DNA of 33,034 nucleotides from assembly GCF_017447225.1 (NCBI RefSeq), contig NZ_JAFSNZ010000003.1:1-33034 (forward strand), read 5' to 3'. This document shows, piece by piece, positions 9,718 through 18,628 of the stretch (the stretch's first letter is position 1; every line of letters starts with the position of its first letter). The stretch comes from Methanobrevibacter sp. (GTDB lineage: Archaea > Methanobacteriota > Methanobacteria > Methanobacteriales > Methanobacteriaceae). The notes beneath the pieces were generated by a model, which had not been told where the DNA came from, ran no database searches, and worked only from the letters and a program-made list of their open reading frames with translations. The translations under genes were made by a program, and so were the position numbers.

Positions 9718-10800
9718 ATGGCTAAAGATGATAGAAGCGCATTGAATCCATTCACCGGAAAAAAGCATTATGATAATGTAAATGACGATAAATTTCTTGC
9801 AGAGTGTTATCAGGAATACTACAATATTGTTAACAAGGCACAAATTGTCGATAATACCAGGGAAGGTCAACTGATTGCACAGGTAGCAACAAATCTAATC
9901 AATGCGGTTTATGATTATCTCTCTTCAATTGGAAGAACAGATTATGTTGAAGATTATTATGACTGGGAATTTCATTTGCTTTTAGATAACACGGTCAATG
10001 CATTTTGCATACCTGGAGGTAAAATTGCAGTTTATTCCGGTATTTTATCTGTTGCAAATAATGAAGAGGAATTAGCTTTTATCTTAGGTCATGAAATGGC
10101 ACATGCCCTGCTTGACCATACCAGAACTCGTATGAGCGCCCAAAATACTAAGGATACATTGGCGTCAGTTTCATGGATTGGAAGTTTTGCTTTCGATTTG
10201 CTTGGCATGGGTGAAGTTGGCAGTCTTACAAGAGCTGCTGTCAATACTGCAAATATAGGTTCTCAATTCCTGCTGCTGAATCCATGGGGAAGAGACCAGG
10301 AACTTGAAGCCGACAGATTGGGAATGCTGATTATTCATTGGGCAGGATATGATATTTCTGGAGTTCCAGCATTCTGGCAGAAGATGAGTGGTCAGAATGC
10401 CAATAATTTCGATTTTTTCTCAACGCATCCTGCTGATGAAAAAAGGATTAACGTAATGAGGTCTTTGGTTTTGGAGATTGAAGAGGGAATTGACTATTCA
10501 AAACCCGTATTGGCGGACAGTCCTAAAGCGAATTTCGCACCTAAAATCGAAAGTGCCTCTACAAAAGTATGTCCTGAATGCGGAAATAATGTAGAAAAAG
10601 ACGCGATTTTCTGCACGAATTGCGGAACAAAATTTGATGAATCCCTGTTCTGTCCGAATTGTGGTGTAAACATTAAAGAGGATGATTCTTTCTGCACTTC
10701 ATGTGGATTCAAGCTAACCAAGGAAATGAAATGTTCTAACTGCGGTCAAAAGGTTAATGAAGGCGATGTCTTTTGCACAAATTGTGGAAATAAACTTTAA
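9718..10800 (+). CDS. M48-family zinc metalloprotease with three C-terminal zinc ribbons
   Basis: A 360-residue protein. The catalytic motif HEMAH is at 125-129, and the third zinc ligand region ELEADRLG is at 195-202, as in M48 (Ste24/HtpX/BepA-like) peptidases. Residues 85-115 hold the usual NAFCIPGGKIAVYSG strand and turn before the active site. After about 280 come three zinc-ribbon units with paired CxxC motifs: C285/C288 with C299/C302, C312/C315 with C326/C329, and C339/C342 with C353/C356. No signal peptide or clear membrane helix is seen, whereas many M48 enzymes are exported or membrane-bound, so this one is probably cytoplasmic. The ribbons could bind partner proteins, substrates or nucleic acid. 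The promoter looks leaderless. It is followed after 31 bp by a TDT transporter, with no evident functional link. Confidence 0.9.
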   Translation: MAKDDRSALNPFTGKKHYDNVNDDKFLAECYQEYYNIVNKAQIVDNTREGQLIAQVATNLINAVYDYLSSIGRTDYVEDYYDWEFHLLLDNTVNAFCIPGGKIAVYSGILSVANNEEELAFILGHEMAHALLDHTRTRMSAQNTKDTLASVSWIGSFAFDLLGMGEVGSLTRAAVNTANIGSQFLLLNPWGRDQELEADRLGMLIIHWAGYDISGVPAFWQKMSGQNANNFDFFSTHPADEKRINVMRSLVLEIEEGIDYSKPVLADSPKANFAPKIESASTKVCPECGNNVEKDAIFCTNCGTKFDESLFCPNCGVNIKEDDSFCTSCGFKLTKEMKCSNCGQKVNEGDVFCTNCGNKL

Positions 10801-10831
10801 TTATATGTTACAAATATATAATTTGATTTAA

Positions 10832-11728
10832 ATGAATATTATTGAAAAGATTCCGATTCCTATTTCTGGCTTGATTTTGGCCATATTATCTTTAGGAAAT
10901 TTACTGCAAGTTTATGCTCCTTTTTTCAAGGTTTTATGTGGTATTGTTGGTTTTGTTTTAATAATTCTGCTTGTTTTTAAAGTTATTTTATACCCTAAAG
11001 ACGTGAGGAGGGATTTGTCAAACCCGATAATCCTGTCGAATTCAGGTACTTTTTCAATGGCTTTGATGGTTTCATCTACATATATTAGTTCATTTAATGG
11101 TACTTTGGCAATAGGTGTTTGGATTTTAGGTGTAGCTTTACACATTCTATTAATTGTATGGTTCACCTATCGTTATATCATACGTAATTTCGATATAAAT
11201 GTGGTCTATCCTAGCTGGTGGATAGTCTTCATTGGAATTACGATGGGTGCGATTACCGCACATGTTCATGGCCTGTTTGAAATAGGATTCATATTTTTCC
11301 TGTTCGGCTTTGTATCAATGATTATCACATTGCCATTGGTCATCTATAGATATGTTAAATATCCTAATGAACTGGATCAAAACAAGCCACTGATTTGTAT
11401 CTTCACAGCTATTTTCAGCATTCTGATAGTAGGTTATACCAATTCATTCAGCAACATTTCATATGAATTTCTAATGATGTTGTATTGCATTGCATTTCTG
11501 TTATTCTTATTCGCTTTTTACAAGGTTATTCAGTATAGGGGCCTTGATTTCTACCCTAGCTTTTCAGCATTCACATTTCCATTTGTCATAACTGCTATTG
11601 CTTCCTCAGAAGTTTATGCAATTAATCAAAGTTTCATTTTTAATATAATAATTCCAATTCAGGCATTAATTGCGGGTGTTTTGGTAATCTACGTATTCTG
11701 TCGCTATTTAAAATTTTTTATTGAATGA
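10832..11728 (+). CDS. TDT-family (TehA/SLAC1-like) membrane transporter
   Basis: A 298-residue, strongly hydrophobic protein with about ten membrane helices. It begins with the family pattern PIPISGLILAILSLGNLL (residues 7-24) and has YPSWWIVFIGI near residue 126, both typical of the tellurite-resistance/dicarboxylate transporter family that includes TehA and SLAC1-like anion channels. It probably moves a small anion or acid across the cytoplasmic membrane. The substrate cannot be told from sequence, and annotation as a tellurite resistance or C4-dicarboxylate protein would be over-reading. It lies 31 bp after the M48 gene on the same strand and may be partly cotranscribed, although AT-rich TATA-like sequence precedes it. 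Confidence 0.8.
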   Translation: MNIIEKIPIPISGLILAILSLGNLLQVYAPFFKVLCGIVGFVLIILLVFKVILYPKDVRRDLSNPIILSNSGTFSMALMVSSTYISSFNGTLAIGVWILGVALHILLIVWFTYRYIIRNFDINVVYPSWWIVFIGITMGAITAHVHGLFEIGFIFFLFGFVSMIITLPLVIYRYVKYPNELDQNKPLICIFTAIFSILIVGYTNSFSNISYEFLMMLYCIAFLLFLFAFYKVIQYRGLDFYPSFSAFTFPFVITAIASSEVYAINQSFIFNIIIPIQALIAGVLVIYVFCRYLKFFIE

Positions 11729-12016
11729 TGTGAAATTGATTTACCTATAATATTTAAATACTATTTGCTTACATAATTAATATTGAAAATTAAAAAAATC
11801 CATATTTTTTTTAATTATTCGTGTGCGAAATTTTGATTTGGATTTGTAGATTTTCTACTTTTCTAAATTATTATCTTTTTTTCTAATTTAATTATCAGTG
11901 AGTATTTCTTACCATATCTGTTATTTAATAGTATTCAAGTTTAAATATAAAATTCAAGATATGGAAGTATATAGTATTTCTAATAATATTATTGAAATTT
12001 TAAGGAGGTATTATTT
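11729..12016. other. Intergenic region between the TDT transporter and adhesin 2
   Basis: This very AT-rich stretch holds no open frame of note. An A/T hairpin, with left arm AATTAAAAAAAT near 11788-11799 and right arm near 11804-11816, may end the transporter transcript. A small hairpin GTAGA-TTT-TCTAC is at 11846-11858, followed by TTTTCT, and resembles the stem used in several other terminators in this window. ATATTTAAATA near 11749-11759 and the sequence at 11939-11950 are TATA-like. The long leader before adhesin 2 leaves room for regulation. Confidence 0.5.
11939..11950 (+). promoter_or_regulatory. TATA box for adhesin 2
   Basis: AGTTTAAATATAA reads as a BRE/TATA element. Starting about 25 bp downstream, near 11970, the transcript would have a leader of about 45-60 bases. 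That leader contains a strong Shine-Dalgarno sequence, AAGGAGGT, at 12002-12009. Confidence 0.4.
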
Positions 12017-12031
12017 ATCAACAAAAAAATC

Positions 12032-14959
12032 ATGTTTTCTCTGATTTTAGTCCTGTTGATATTATCAATTGGCGCAGTTTCTGCAAATGATAATATTTCG
12101 GAAAATGAAATTTCTATTTCCGATTCTGATTTTATTGGCGCTTCATTTTCTGATTTACAGACTATAATCAATGAGGATACGGGCGGTGAAATTAATTTAA
12201 CTGAAGATTATACCTATAGCTCTTCAGATGGAGTCATATCTATCGATAAACAGATAACAATCAATGGTAATAGTCATATAATCGATGCCAATGGAGCATC
12301 ATCAATATTCAATATTACAGGCTCAAACATTATTCTAAACAATCTGACCATAACTAATGTCAACATCACAACCGGAAAAACGAATGCTATTTTATGGAAT
12401 GGTGATAACGGTCAGTTAATTAACTGTAATATTTCAAACAATTATGTTTCCCAGTTTTTAGGAGCAATCGTTTATTGGAATGCTACTGGCGGTTTAATTG
12501 ATGAGTGTACTTTCACTAACAATGACTTGTCAAGCAATCAGGCATCAATATCATATCCAGTATTGTGGTTTGGTGATGACGGAGTAATATCAAACTCCAC
12601 GTTTATTAATAACTCAGGAACCGTTAACGGCGGAGCTGTCTTTTGGGGTGGCGGAGCTGACAATGGTTTGATTTATAACTGTACTTTTATCAATAATACT
12701 GCATGGTATGGTGGTGCTGTCTATTGGAATGGTGCAAACGGTACAGTTTCAAAATCTTATTTTGAATCTAACAGTGCAATATCTTATTTAAGTAACCAAT
12801 TCCAGGGAGGAGCTATTTACTGGTACTCTCAAGATGAAAACGGATTAATAACAGGTTGTGTGTTTACTAATAACACTGCAGCAAGCGGTGAGGCAATAGC
12901 TATTGGAAGTGACACCTTTTTAACTTTGGAAAATTCCGTTTTCATAGGCAATGACTTGAATAATTCAAACACTGTAAATGCTACTACTGACACTGCTTCC
13001 GCTATGGCCAATGGTAATTGGTGGGGCAATACAATTGACAATCTAATAGAATCCCCAAATACTGGGGGTAATGTAACTGTAGACAATTGGTTATTCCTGA
13101 ATGTCACTGCAAATCCTACAGAAATTTACGTTGGCAAGAATTCAGTAATTACTGTTGACCTGACACATATAGTTGATAGTGAAGGTTCAATTTCACAAGC
13201 GGAAGACTATGAATTGCATGATTCAGATTTGTATGTTGTGGATGTAGTTGGCGGAAGCGTTAACGAAACAGTTATCTCATTTACAAACGGCAGTGCAGAC
13301 ATCAATTATATTGCAGAAGAAATCGGCAACGGATCTTTAACAGTAAATCTTTTAGGTCTTGATTTCACATTCGATTTTGTAATCAACATTTCTTCATTAT
13401 ATGTATATGCTGATGATATCTACATCGGTCAGAATGCAACAGTTTATGCAGTTTTACCGTCCGATGCAACAGGAAATGTATCAATAATTATAAATGATAA
13501 TGAAACTTTTATTATAGAGTTAACATCAGGAAAAGGCAATAGAACAATCTCTAATCTGGAGATTGGAAATTACACTATTTTCGGATATTACGAAGGTGAT
13601 GATGTCAATCCTGAAAGTAACTATACAAATACTTTCAATGTTTTATCAAAGATAACTGTCGATATAGATGCAAATGACACTACAACTTATGAAAGTAAAG
13701 GTTTATCATTGGATATAATTCTTTCAGAGGACATAACAGATAATGTGACTGTCATTTTCGATAATTCCACATACACTGTTGAAATCGTTGAGGGCACTGG
13801 TGTTTATACTAATTCCAATATCTCTGCAGGAGAATATGAACTTAATATTTACTATGCTGGTGATTATAAATACGAATCCGCTAATGCTACAGTAAACATC
13901 ACAGTTCTTGAATCTGAAGGCGTTACATTAACTGCTGATAATTTAACGAAGTATTATAAAAACTCCAAAAAATTTGTTGTTAATTTAACTGATAGTCAGG
14001 GAAATCCTATTTCAAACCAAAGCATTCAGATAACTATAAATGGTGTTGGTTATAACCGTACAACTGATGATTCCGGTTCAGCTTCCATTGCAATTAATTT
14101 GGCTGCTGGAACTTACGAAACTGCTGTTTACTATGATGGCGGTGATGGAACATACGACACTGCGGATATCAATCGTACAATAACAATACTTACCACAGTC
14201 AACGGTACTGATGTTACTAAAGTCTTTAGAAATGCTACCCAATATTATGCAACATTCAGGGATAGCGACGGCAATTATCTGGCTGATGGAGCTGAAGTAA
14301 CATTCAATATTAATGGTGTGATGTATACTCGTTTGGTTAATGGCAGTGAAGGAAAAGCCAAGTTAAATATTAACTTAAATAGCGGTACATATATTATCAC
14401 AGCTATCAACCCTAATACAACCCAAATGAGTTCAAATATCATCACAGTAACCGGCAAAATTGTGGAAAACAGTGATTTAACAAAATATTACAAAAATGAT
14501 TCACAATATGTTGTACGTTTAGTTAATGATGACGGAACTTATGCCGGTGCAGGAGAAGTTGTAACATTCAATATCAACGGTGTATTCTATAATAGGACCA
14601 CCAATGAATCAGGTTATGCGAAATTAAACATTAACCTATATTCTGGAGACTACATTATTACTGCAGAATATGGGGGTTATAAAGTCTCAAACAATATTAC
14701 CGTATTGCCTATATTATATGCAGAAGATATTGAAATGAGCTATAAGGACGGAACTACTTTTGACGCCAAACTTCTTGATGGCAAGGGTAATCTGTTAGCC
14801 AATGAAACTTTACAGTTTAATATTAATGGTGTATTATATGATAGGGTAACTAACTCTTCAGGTGTTGCAAGTTTAAATATTAACTTAATGCCTGGTGAAT
14901 ATATCATTACTTCATCATATAATGGATATAATATCGCAAACACTATAAAAATCAATTAG
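12032..14959 (+). CDS. Adhesin-like surface protein 2
   Basis: A 975-residue secreted protein from the ATG at 12032. Residues 1-18 (MFSLILVLLILSIGAVSA) are the hydrophobic core and cleavage region of a signal peptide, but the positive n-region is missing from this start. The Shine-Dalgarno at 12002-12009 is 22 bases from this ATG but 7 bases from ATC at 12017, and reading from there gives INKKIMFSL, so the true start may be 12017 (see findings). About 40-330 is a beta-helix with GGAV(F/Y)W and NNT/S repeats. About 350-630 holds Ig-like units. The last 345 residues are four repeats shared with adhesin 1. There is no LPxTG motif or terminal membrane helix. A terminator hairpin begins at the stop codon. 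Confidence 0.85.
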   Translation: MFSLILVLLILSIGAVSANDNISENEISISDSDFIGASFSDLQTIINEDTGGEINLTEDYTYSSSDGVISIDKQITINGNSHIIDANGASSIFNITGSNIILNNLTITNVNITTGKTNAILWNGDNGQLINCNISNNYVSQFLGAIVYWNATGGLIDECTFTNNDLSSNQASISYPVLWFGDDGVISNSTFINNSGTVNGGAVFWGGGADNGLIYNCTFINNTAWYGGAVYWNGANGTVSKSYFESNSAISYLSNQFQGGAIYWYSQDENGLITGCVFTNNTAASGEAIAIGSDTFLTLENSVFIGNDLNNSNTVNATTDTASAMANGNWWGNTIDNLIESPNTGGNVTVDNWLFLNVTANPTEIYVGKNSVITVDLTHIVDSEGSISQAEDYELHDSDLYVVDVVGGSVNETVISFTNGSADINYIAEEIGNGSLTVNLLGLDFTFDFVINISSLYVYADDIYIGQNATVYAVLPSDATGNVSIIINDNETFIIELTSGKGNRTISNLEIGNYTIFGYYEGDDVNPESNYTNTFNVLSKITVDIDANDTTTYESKGLSLDIILSEDITDNVTVIFDNSTYTVEIVEGTGVYTNSNISAGEYELNIYYAGDYKYESANATVNITVLESEGVTLTADNLTKYYKNSKKFVVNLTDSQGNPISNQSIQITINGVGYNRTTDDSGSASIAINLAAGTYETAVYYDGGDGTYDTADINRTITILTTVNGTDVTKVFRNATQYYATFRDSDGNYLADGAEVTFNINGVMYTRLVNGSEGKAKLNINLNSGTYIITAINPNTTQMSSNIITVTGKIVENSDLTKYYKNDSQYVVRLVNDDGTYAGAGEVVTFNINGVFYNRTTNESGYAKLNINLYSGDYIITAEYGGYKVSNNITVLPILYAEDIEMSYKDGTTFDAKLLDGKGNLLANETLQFNINGVLYDRVTNSSGVASLNINLMPGEYIITSSYNGYNIANTIKIN
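13922..14956 (+). repeat. Four tandem Ig-like C-terminal repeats of adhesin 2
   Basis: Units start at about 13922, 14201, 14462 and 14717. They carry the same central (F)NINGV(F/M/L)Y and KLNINLxSGxYIIT motifs as in adhesin 1. Each unit pairs best with the unit of the same rank in adhesin 1. For example, unit 3 of both contains [20 protein letters not shown]. This points to duplication of the whole module, or conversion between the two genes. Confidence 0.75.
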
Positions 14960-14988
14960 AGGAATTATTTTCCTCATTCTTTTTTTTT
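14959..14988. terminator. Terminator between adhesin 2 and the Kef-type antiporter
   Basis: GAGGAA at 14959-14964 pairs with TTCCTC at 14970-14975 around a five-base loop. An almost pure T-run follows at 14977-14988. The hairpin begins on the last base of the adhesin TAG stop. It is a good plus-strand terminator. The minus-strand gene ends at 14987 within the same short gap. Confidence 0.75.
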
Positions 14989-16933
14989 AAAACTCAATAG
15001 CATCAAAGAAATTATTTATATCGTATCTTTGTCCTGTAAATAGGATGATGTCATCTTCCAGGAACTGGAAATCACGGTCAATATATATTATAGTATCATT
15101 GTCACGGATTACACTTGTTATTGTCAGATTATTTTCTTCAAATGGGAAATCGCTTATATGAGCATCATTATAGACTCTTACGGAATCAAGTTCAACTTCA
15201 GTGAATGAATTGCTCAGGTATGCTGATACGTCCTCTGAGGATACGCTACGGAATGCGTCGTAGTTGTCTGATCTTAAATTGTTGACTGCATCAGCTATTT
15301 CGTCCATGTCTTTGTTGTAATAATCCATGATTCTTGTAAACATTAGGATACTTGTTTCAAACTCTTTTGGAATTACTTCGTCGGCTCCGGCTTCAATAAC
15401 CTCTTCGATATTTTTCAGGTATTTGGTTCTCACGATGATGTGGATATCAGGGTTCAGTCTCCTTGCAGTATCGATTGTTTTAAGAGTACCTTCATAGGTT
15501 GAAGCAGATATGACGATACACTGTGCACTGGTTACTCGAAGTTCCTTTAAAACACTTTCATTTGATGCGTTACCATATATAATCGGAACACCTAAAGCCT
15601 GCTGCTGTTCAACCACTATAGGGTTCATGTCAACTGCAAGCATAGGAACTTTGAACTGGTTAAATGCCTTTGTCATCTGCTTTCCGATACGGCCCATACC
15701 AACCAGAATAACATGGTCTTCAATAGGTTGTTCGTCCTCTATCTCTTCAGGAAGTGATGTTAACTCCTCATCAACCTGGAAATAGCTGATTTTTGAGAAT
15801 TTTTTGATAATTTTTGGAGTAAGCTTCTGCAGGAAGGGTGTTGATGACATCGTCAAAATGCTCACTCCTAAAAATATGGAGAAGAATTCGTTAGTCATTA
15901 AACCATATTTCATTCCTTCATTCGCAAGGACGAATGAAAATTCCCCAATCTGGCTTAAAAGGATAGCTATTGAAATTGAAATTTTTGTCGGAAGCTTCAG
16001 TGCCATGCCCGTTATCAGTGTTGCCGTAAAGTTGATTATAAGAATTATTGCTGTTAAAAGCAAAATAATGCCTATGTTGTACAGAAATAGGTGCAGGTTA
16101 ACCATCAATCCGATACTGATGAAGAACAAACTCATGAATACATCCTGGAACGGCTGGATGTAACCTAAAGTCTGGTGAGAATATTCCGTATTGGAAATGA
16201 GCAGTCCGGCAATGAACGCACCAAGTTCTGGTCCGATTCCAATCAGGCTTGTTGCAAATGTTGTCCCCATACAGATGAATAATGTCAGAAGCATGAAGAG
16301 ATCTCTATTTTTGGTTTTGGCCGCATCTCTTAAAGCCAGCGGAATAAACCATTTTGCTCCAATGAATATTAATACTGCCAGACCTACCAGCTTAACAATG
16401 ACTTCAGGTATTGTGTGAAGTTCAATTGTCTGACCGCCAAGAAGCGGCGTAAGCAATATGACGATAATTACTGCAATGTCCTGGAATATCAAAATACCTA
16501 AAGTTACTCTTCCCTGAATGGAGTGGGTCAGGTGTTTCTGCTGCATTATCTTCATCACGATTGCAGTACTTGAGAATGATACCAGAAATCCTAAAAAGAT
16601 TGCGCTGTTCAGGGCAAGTCCCATTGCAAGACCTAAAAATGTTATTAAAATAGTTGTGATACTAACTTGCAGTATACCTCCAATCAGTGCATAATGCTTG
16701 ATTGCAGAAAACTTCTCAACTGAAAATTCCAGTCCTATAATGAATAATAAAAATACTACGCCCAGCTCTGATAATGTTGAAATCATACTTGTATCGTTAA
16801 TTACATGTCCAATAACGATTCCGGTAATGAATAAACCAATCATGGTGGGTAATCTAAGTTTATTAAAAATTAAAAGAACTATTACTGCAGTAATTAAAAT
16901 CACTGCCATATTTTGCAATAATAAAATGTTCAT
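14987..16933 (-). CDS. Kef-type CPA2 cation/proton antiporter with RCK domains
   Basis: A 648-residue membrane antiporter. Residues about 1-370 are the CPA2 transport domain with about 12 membrane helices. They include LGVVFLLFIIGLEF (57-70), LGILIFQDIAVI (145-156) and GPELGAFIAGLLIS (234-247), all typical of KefB/NapA-like exchangers. A short linker follows. RCK_N (TrkA-N) occupies about 406-520 with the nucleotide-binding VGMGRIGKQ (411-419), and a TrkA-C-like domain lies at about 560-645. It exchanges Na+ or K+ for protons, gated by a nucleotide or ion sensed by the RCK domains. The cation is not certain. SD-like AAGGA is about 13 bases before the ATG. The promoter overlaps a 9-bp inverted repeat at 16961-16985. 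It is probably transcribed on its own, since a terminator follows the upstream gene gfcR. Confidence 0.9.
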   Translation of the reverse strand: MNILLLQNMAVILITAVIVLLIFNKLRLPTMIGLFITGIVIGHVINDTSMISTLSELGVVFLLFIIGLEFSVEKFSAIKHYALIGGILQVSITTILITFLGLAMGLALNSAIFLGFLVSFSSTAIVMKIMQQKHLTHSIQGRVTLGILIFQDIAVIIVILLTPLLGGQTIELHTIPEVIVKLVGLAVLIFIGAKWFIPLALRDAAKTKNRDLFMLLTLFICMGTTFATSLIGIGPELGAFIAGLLISNTEYSHQTLGYIQPFQDVFMSLFFISIGLMVNLHLFLYNIGIILLLTAIILIINFTATLITGMALKLPTKISISIAILLSQIGEFSFVLANEGMKYGLMTNEFFSIFLGVSILTMSSTPFLQKLTPKIIKKFSKISYFQVDEELTSLPEEIEDEQPIEDHVILVGMGRIGKQMTKAFNQFKVPMLAVDMNPIVVEQQQALGVPIIYGNASNESVLKELRVTSAQCIVISASTYEGTLKTIDTARRLNPDIHIIVRTKYLKNIEEVIEAGADEVIPKEFETSILMFTRIMDYYNKDMDEIADAVNNLRSDNYDAFRSVSSEDVSAYLSNSFTEVELDSVRVYNDAHISDFPFEENNLTITSVIRDNDTIIYIDRDFQFLEDDIILFTGQRYDINNFFDAIEF

Positions 16934-16960
16934 AATTTTGAGATTCCTTAAAACTATTGT

Positions 16961-16985
16961 TATAATATCTGTTTTTGATATTATA
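16961..16985 (-). promoter_or_regulatory. Promoter of the Kef-type gene with perfect inverted repeat
   Basis: TATAATATC at 16961-16969 and GATATTATA at 16977-16985 form a perfect 9-bp inverted repeat with a 7-base spacer. On the minus strand the TATATAATATC part also serves as a TATA box about 45-55 bp before the antiporter ATG. A dimeric regulator binding here would block or recruit the transcription machinery. It could also be a chance product of AT-rich DNA. Confidence 0.4.
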
Positions 16986-17010
16986 TAAAGTTTGAATAGT
17001 TAATGAATTA

Positions 17011-17047
17011 AAAAAATAGAGTTAAAGTAGATATTTATAATCTACTT
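17011..17047 (-). terminator. Terminator of gfcR, stop codon in the hairpin loop
   Basis: AAGTAGAT at 17025-17032 pairs with ATCTACTT at 17040-17047. The gfcR stop (17035-17037) lies in the loop. On the minus strand the stem is followed by a run of seven T (17012-17018 on the complement). Confidence 0.6.
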
Positions 17048-17646
17048 ACTTTAATTAATGATTCAATAGGCACTTCTTCGATTTCAGAAAGACCTGCTTT
17101 GTCAATCAATACGGTAACACAGGTAGGTTCTCCGCCCTGGTCTTTAACGGTATGGATAACTTCACGTACAGTTTTTCCGCTGGTAATGACGTCATCCACA
17201 ATAATGACTCTTTTGCCTTCAACAGATCCGAAATTAGTACTTATTGTACCTTCGTCATCGGTTTTGTCCTGGTCTTTTCTATGTTTGTTCGGGTGGAAAA
17301 TAGCTATTGAAGTGTCGATTCCGGTCATATCTTCAACGTAATCAGCCATTGTTGTTGCAAATGGAACTCCGCTAACTGCAATTCCCAAAACAACATCTGC
17401 TTCACCGTGTGATAAAGCCAAGTCACTTAAAGCACCTGAAACATAGCTTAAACGGGTTGAATTTCCGCCGATACTTTTCCAGTTGATAGCAAAGTCTCCT
17501 GGTGATTCGGCTTTCACTTCATCGACTTTCTGAAGGGTCAGCCATCTTGCGGTGTCCATACTTACATTAAGTTCGTCAGCTATTTCTCCGGTTGTAAATC
17601 CGTGCTGTCTAAGTTCTTGAGCCTTTTGTATTAATTTATTTTTCAT
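17035..17646 (-). CDS. gfcR: GfcR-type regulator: HTH fused to PyrE-like phosphoribosyltransferase
   Basis: A 203-residue archaeal protein of the PyrE-like/GfcR family. Residues about 5-38 form a helix-turn-helix ([20 protein letters not shown]). The rest is a type I phosphoribosyltransferase fold with the PRPP-binding loop [15 protein letters not shown] at about 145-159. In haloarchaea GfcR is a transcription factor for sugar catabolism genes. In methanogens homologues are often annotated as orotate phosphoribosyltransferase-like, and true catalysis is doubtful. It probably binds a phosphorylated sugar or PRPP and controls central metabolism genes. It starts 8 bp after the Gfo/Idh/MocA gene, so it is in the hemC transcript. 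A terminator overlaps its stop codon. Confidence 0.8.
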   Translation of the reverse strand: MKNKLIQKAQELRQHGFTTGEIADELNVSMDTARWLTLQKVDEVKAESPGDFAINWKSIGGNSTRLSYVSGALSDLALSHGEADVVLGIAVSGVPFATTMADYVEDMTGIDTSIAIFHPNKHRKDQDKTDDEGTISTNFGSVEGKRVIIVDDVITSGKTVREVIHTVKDQGGEPTCVTVLIDKAGLSEIEEVPIESLIKVSRL

Positions 17647-17654
17647 AAATATCC

Positions 17655-18614
17655 CTATTCCTCAAGTTCATCTAAACTGATTGGTCTGTGTTCTTTAGAT
17701 GATTTGTTCGCTGCTATTACCATTTTAAGAGCTTTAAGTCCGTCTTCACCAGTAATTTCTGGTTCTTCTTCATTAACAACAGCATTTAAGAATGATTTTA
17801 ATTCACCTTTGAGAGGTTCTTCATGCTTGATTTGAATATCCTGTGCAAACTTACCGTAAACATCAATGCTCTGTTTGATATAATCTACAGAGATAATACC
17901 GTCAGTTCCTGTAAGTTCGAGTTCTCTCCTTTTATATGGTGTTAACCAGTTAACTTCGATAATACCTGTTGATTCATTGTCGAAACTTACCATGATTTCT
18001 GCATGATCTTCAAATTCACAGTCATCCAATATGCTGTTCATTGTACCGTAGACTTGAGTAATGTTTTCTTCAAACAGGTAATTCATTATATCTAAATCGT
18101 GAATAGCTAAATCTATTGAAACACCTACATCTTTTATTCTAGGTGGGAGTGGCCCTACTCTTTTAGCGAATGCAGATACTATGTCTCCAATAACTCCATC
18201 ATCAATAAGCTCTTTCGCTTTTTGAACAGCAGGATTGAATCTTTCAACATGTCCTGTTGCAAGAATTACGCCAGCTTCTTTTGCAGCAGCAATCATTTCT
18301 TCAGCTTCTTTTAAAGTAAATGCGATTGGTTTTTCAACTAATACATGTTTTTTATTTTTTATAGCTTCCATTACGACCGCATGATGGAAAGTAGTTGGAA
18401 CACAAACACTAACCACTTCAATTTCAGGATTTGCAAGTAGTTCGTTGTAATCGGTGTAGCCTTTTGCACCATATTTTCGCTCAATTTTTTTAAGTGCCCT
18501 TTCACTTACGTCTGAAACAGCAATCAAATTAGCTTCTTCCATTTTATGGTATACACGGACATGGTTTTCACCCATCGCCCCTACTCCGATAACTCCTACA
18601 TTAACAGTTCTCAA
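17655..18614 (-). CDS. Gfo/Idh/MocA-family NAD(P)-dependent dehydrogenase
   Basis: A 319-residue oxidoreductase. The N-terminal Rossmann fold has [16 protein letters not shown] (7-22), and the family motif EKP is at 94-96, whose lysine is catalytic. [10 protein letters not shown] further on provides the expected substrate-side histidine and aspartate. Family members oxidise or reduce sugars, nucleotide sugars or similar alcohols. In methanogens related proteins are sometimes called UDP-GlcNAc 3-dehydrogenase or inositol dehydrogenase, but the substrate cannot be decided here. The start is TTG at 18614, supported by GGAGG seven bases upstream within the 14-bp gap after hemC. The order hemC - this gene - gfcR suggests cotranscription without an obvious pathway link. 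Confidence 0.85.
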   Translation of the reverse strand: MRTVNVGVIGVGAMGENHVRVYHKMEEANLIAVSDVSERALKKIERKYGAKGYTDYNELLANPEIEVVSVCVPTTFHHAVVMEAIKNKKHVLVEKPIAFTLKEAEEMIAAAKEAGVILATGHVERFNPAVQKAKELIDDGVIGDIVSAFAKRVGPLPPRIKDVGVSIDLAIHDLDIMNYLFEENITQVYGTMNSILDDCEFEDHAEIMVSFDNESTGIIEVNWLTPYKRRELELTGTDGIISVDYIKQSIDVYGKFAQDIQIKHEEPLKGELKSFLNAVVNEEEPEITGEDGLKALKMVIAANKSSKEHRPISLDELEE

Positions 18615-18628
18615 TTTAATTCCTCCAC

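Noticed and set aside
11729-12016. A short gene in the long AT-rich gap before adhesin 2
   Set aside because: No open frame of meaningful length with a start signal. Only TATA-like sequences and small hairpins are seen.
17035-17646. Orotate phosphoribosyltransferase (pyrE)
   Set aside because: The N-terminal helix-turn-helix and overall match are those of the GfcR-type regulator. The PRPP motif alone does not show catalysis.
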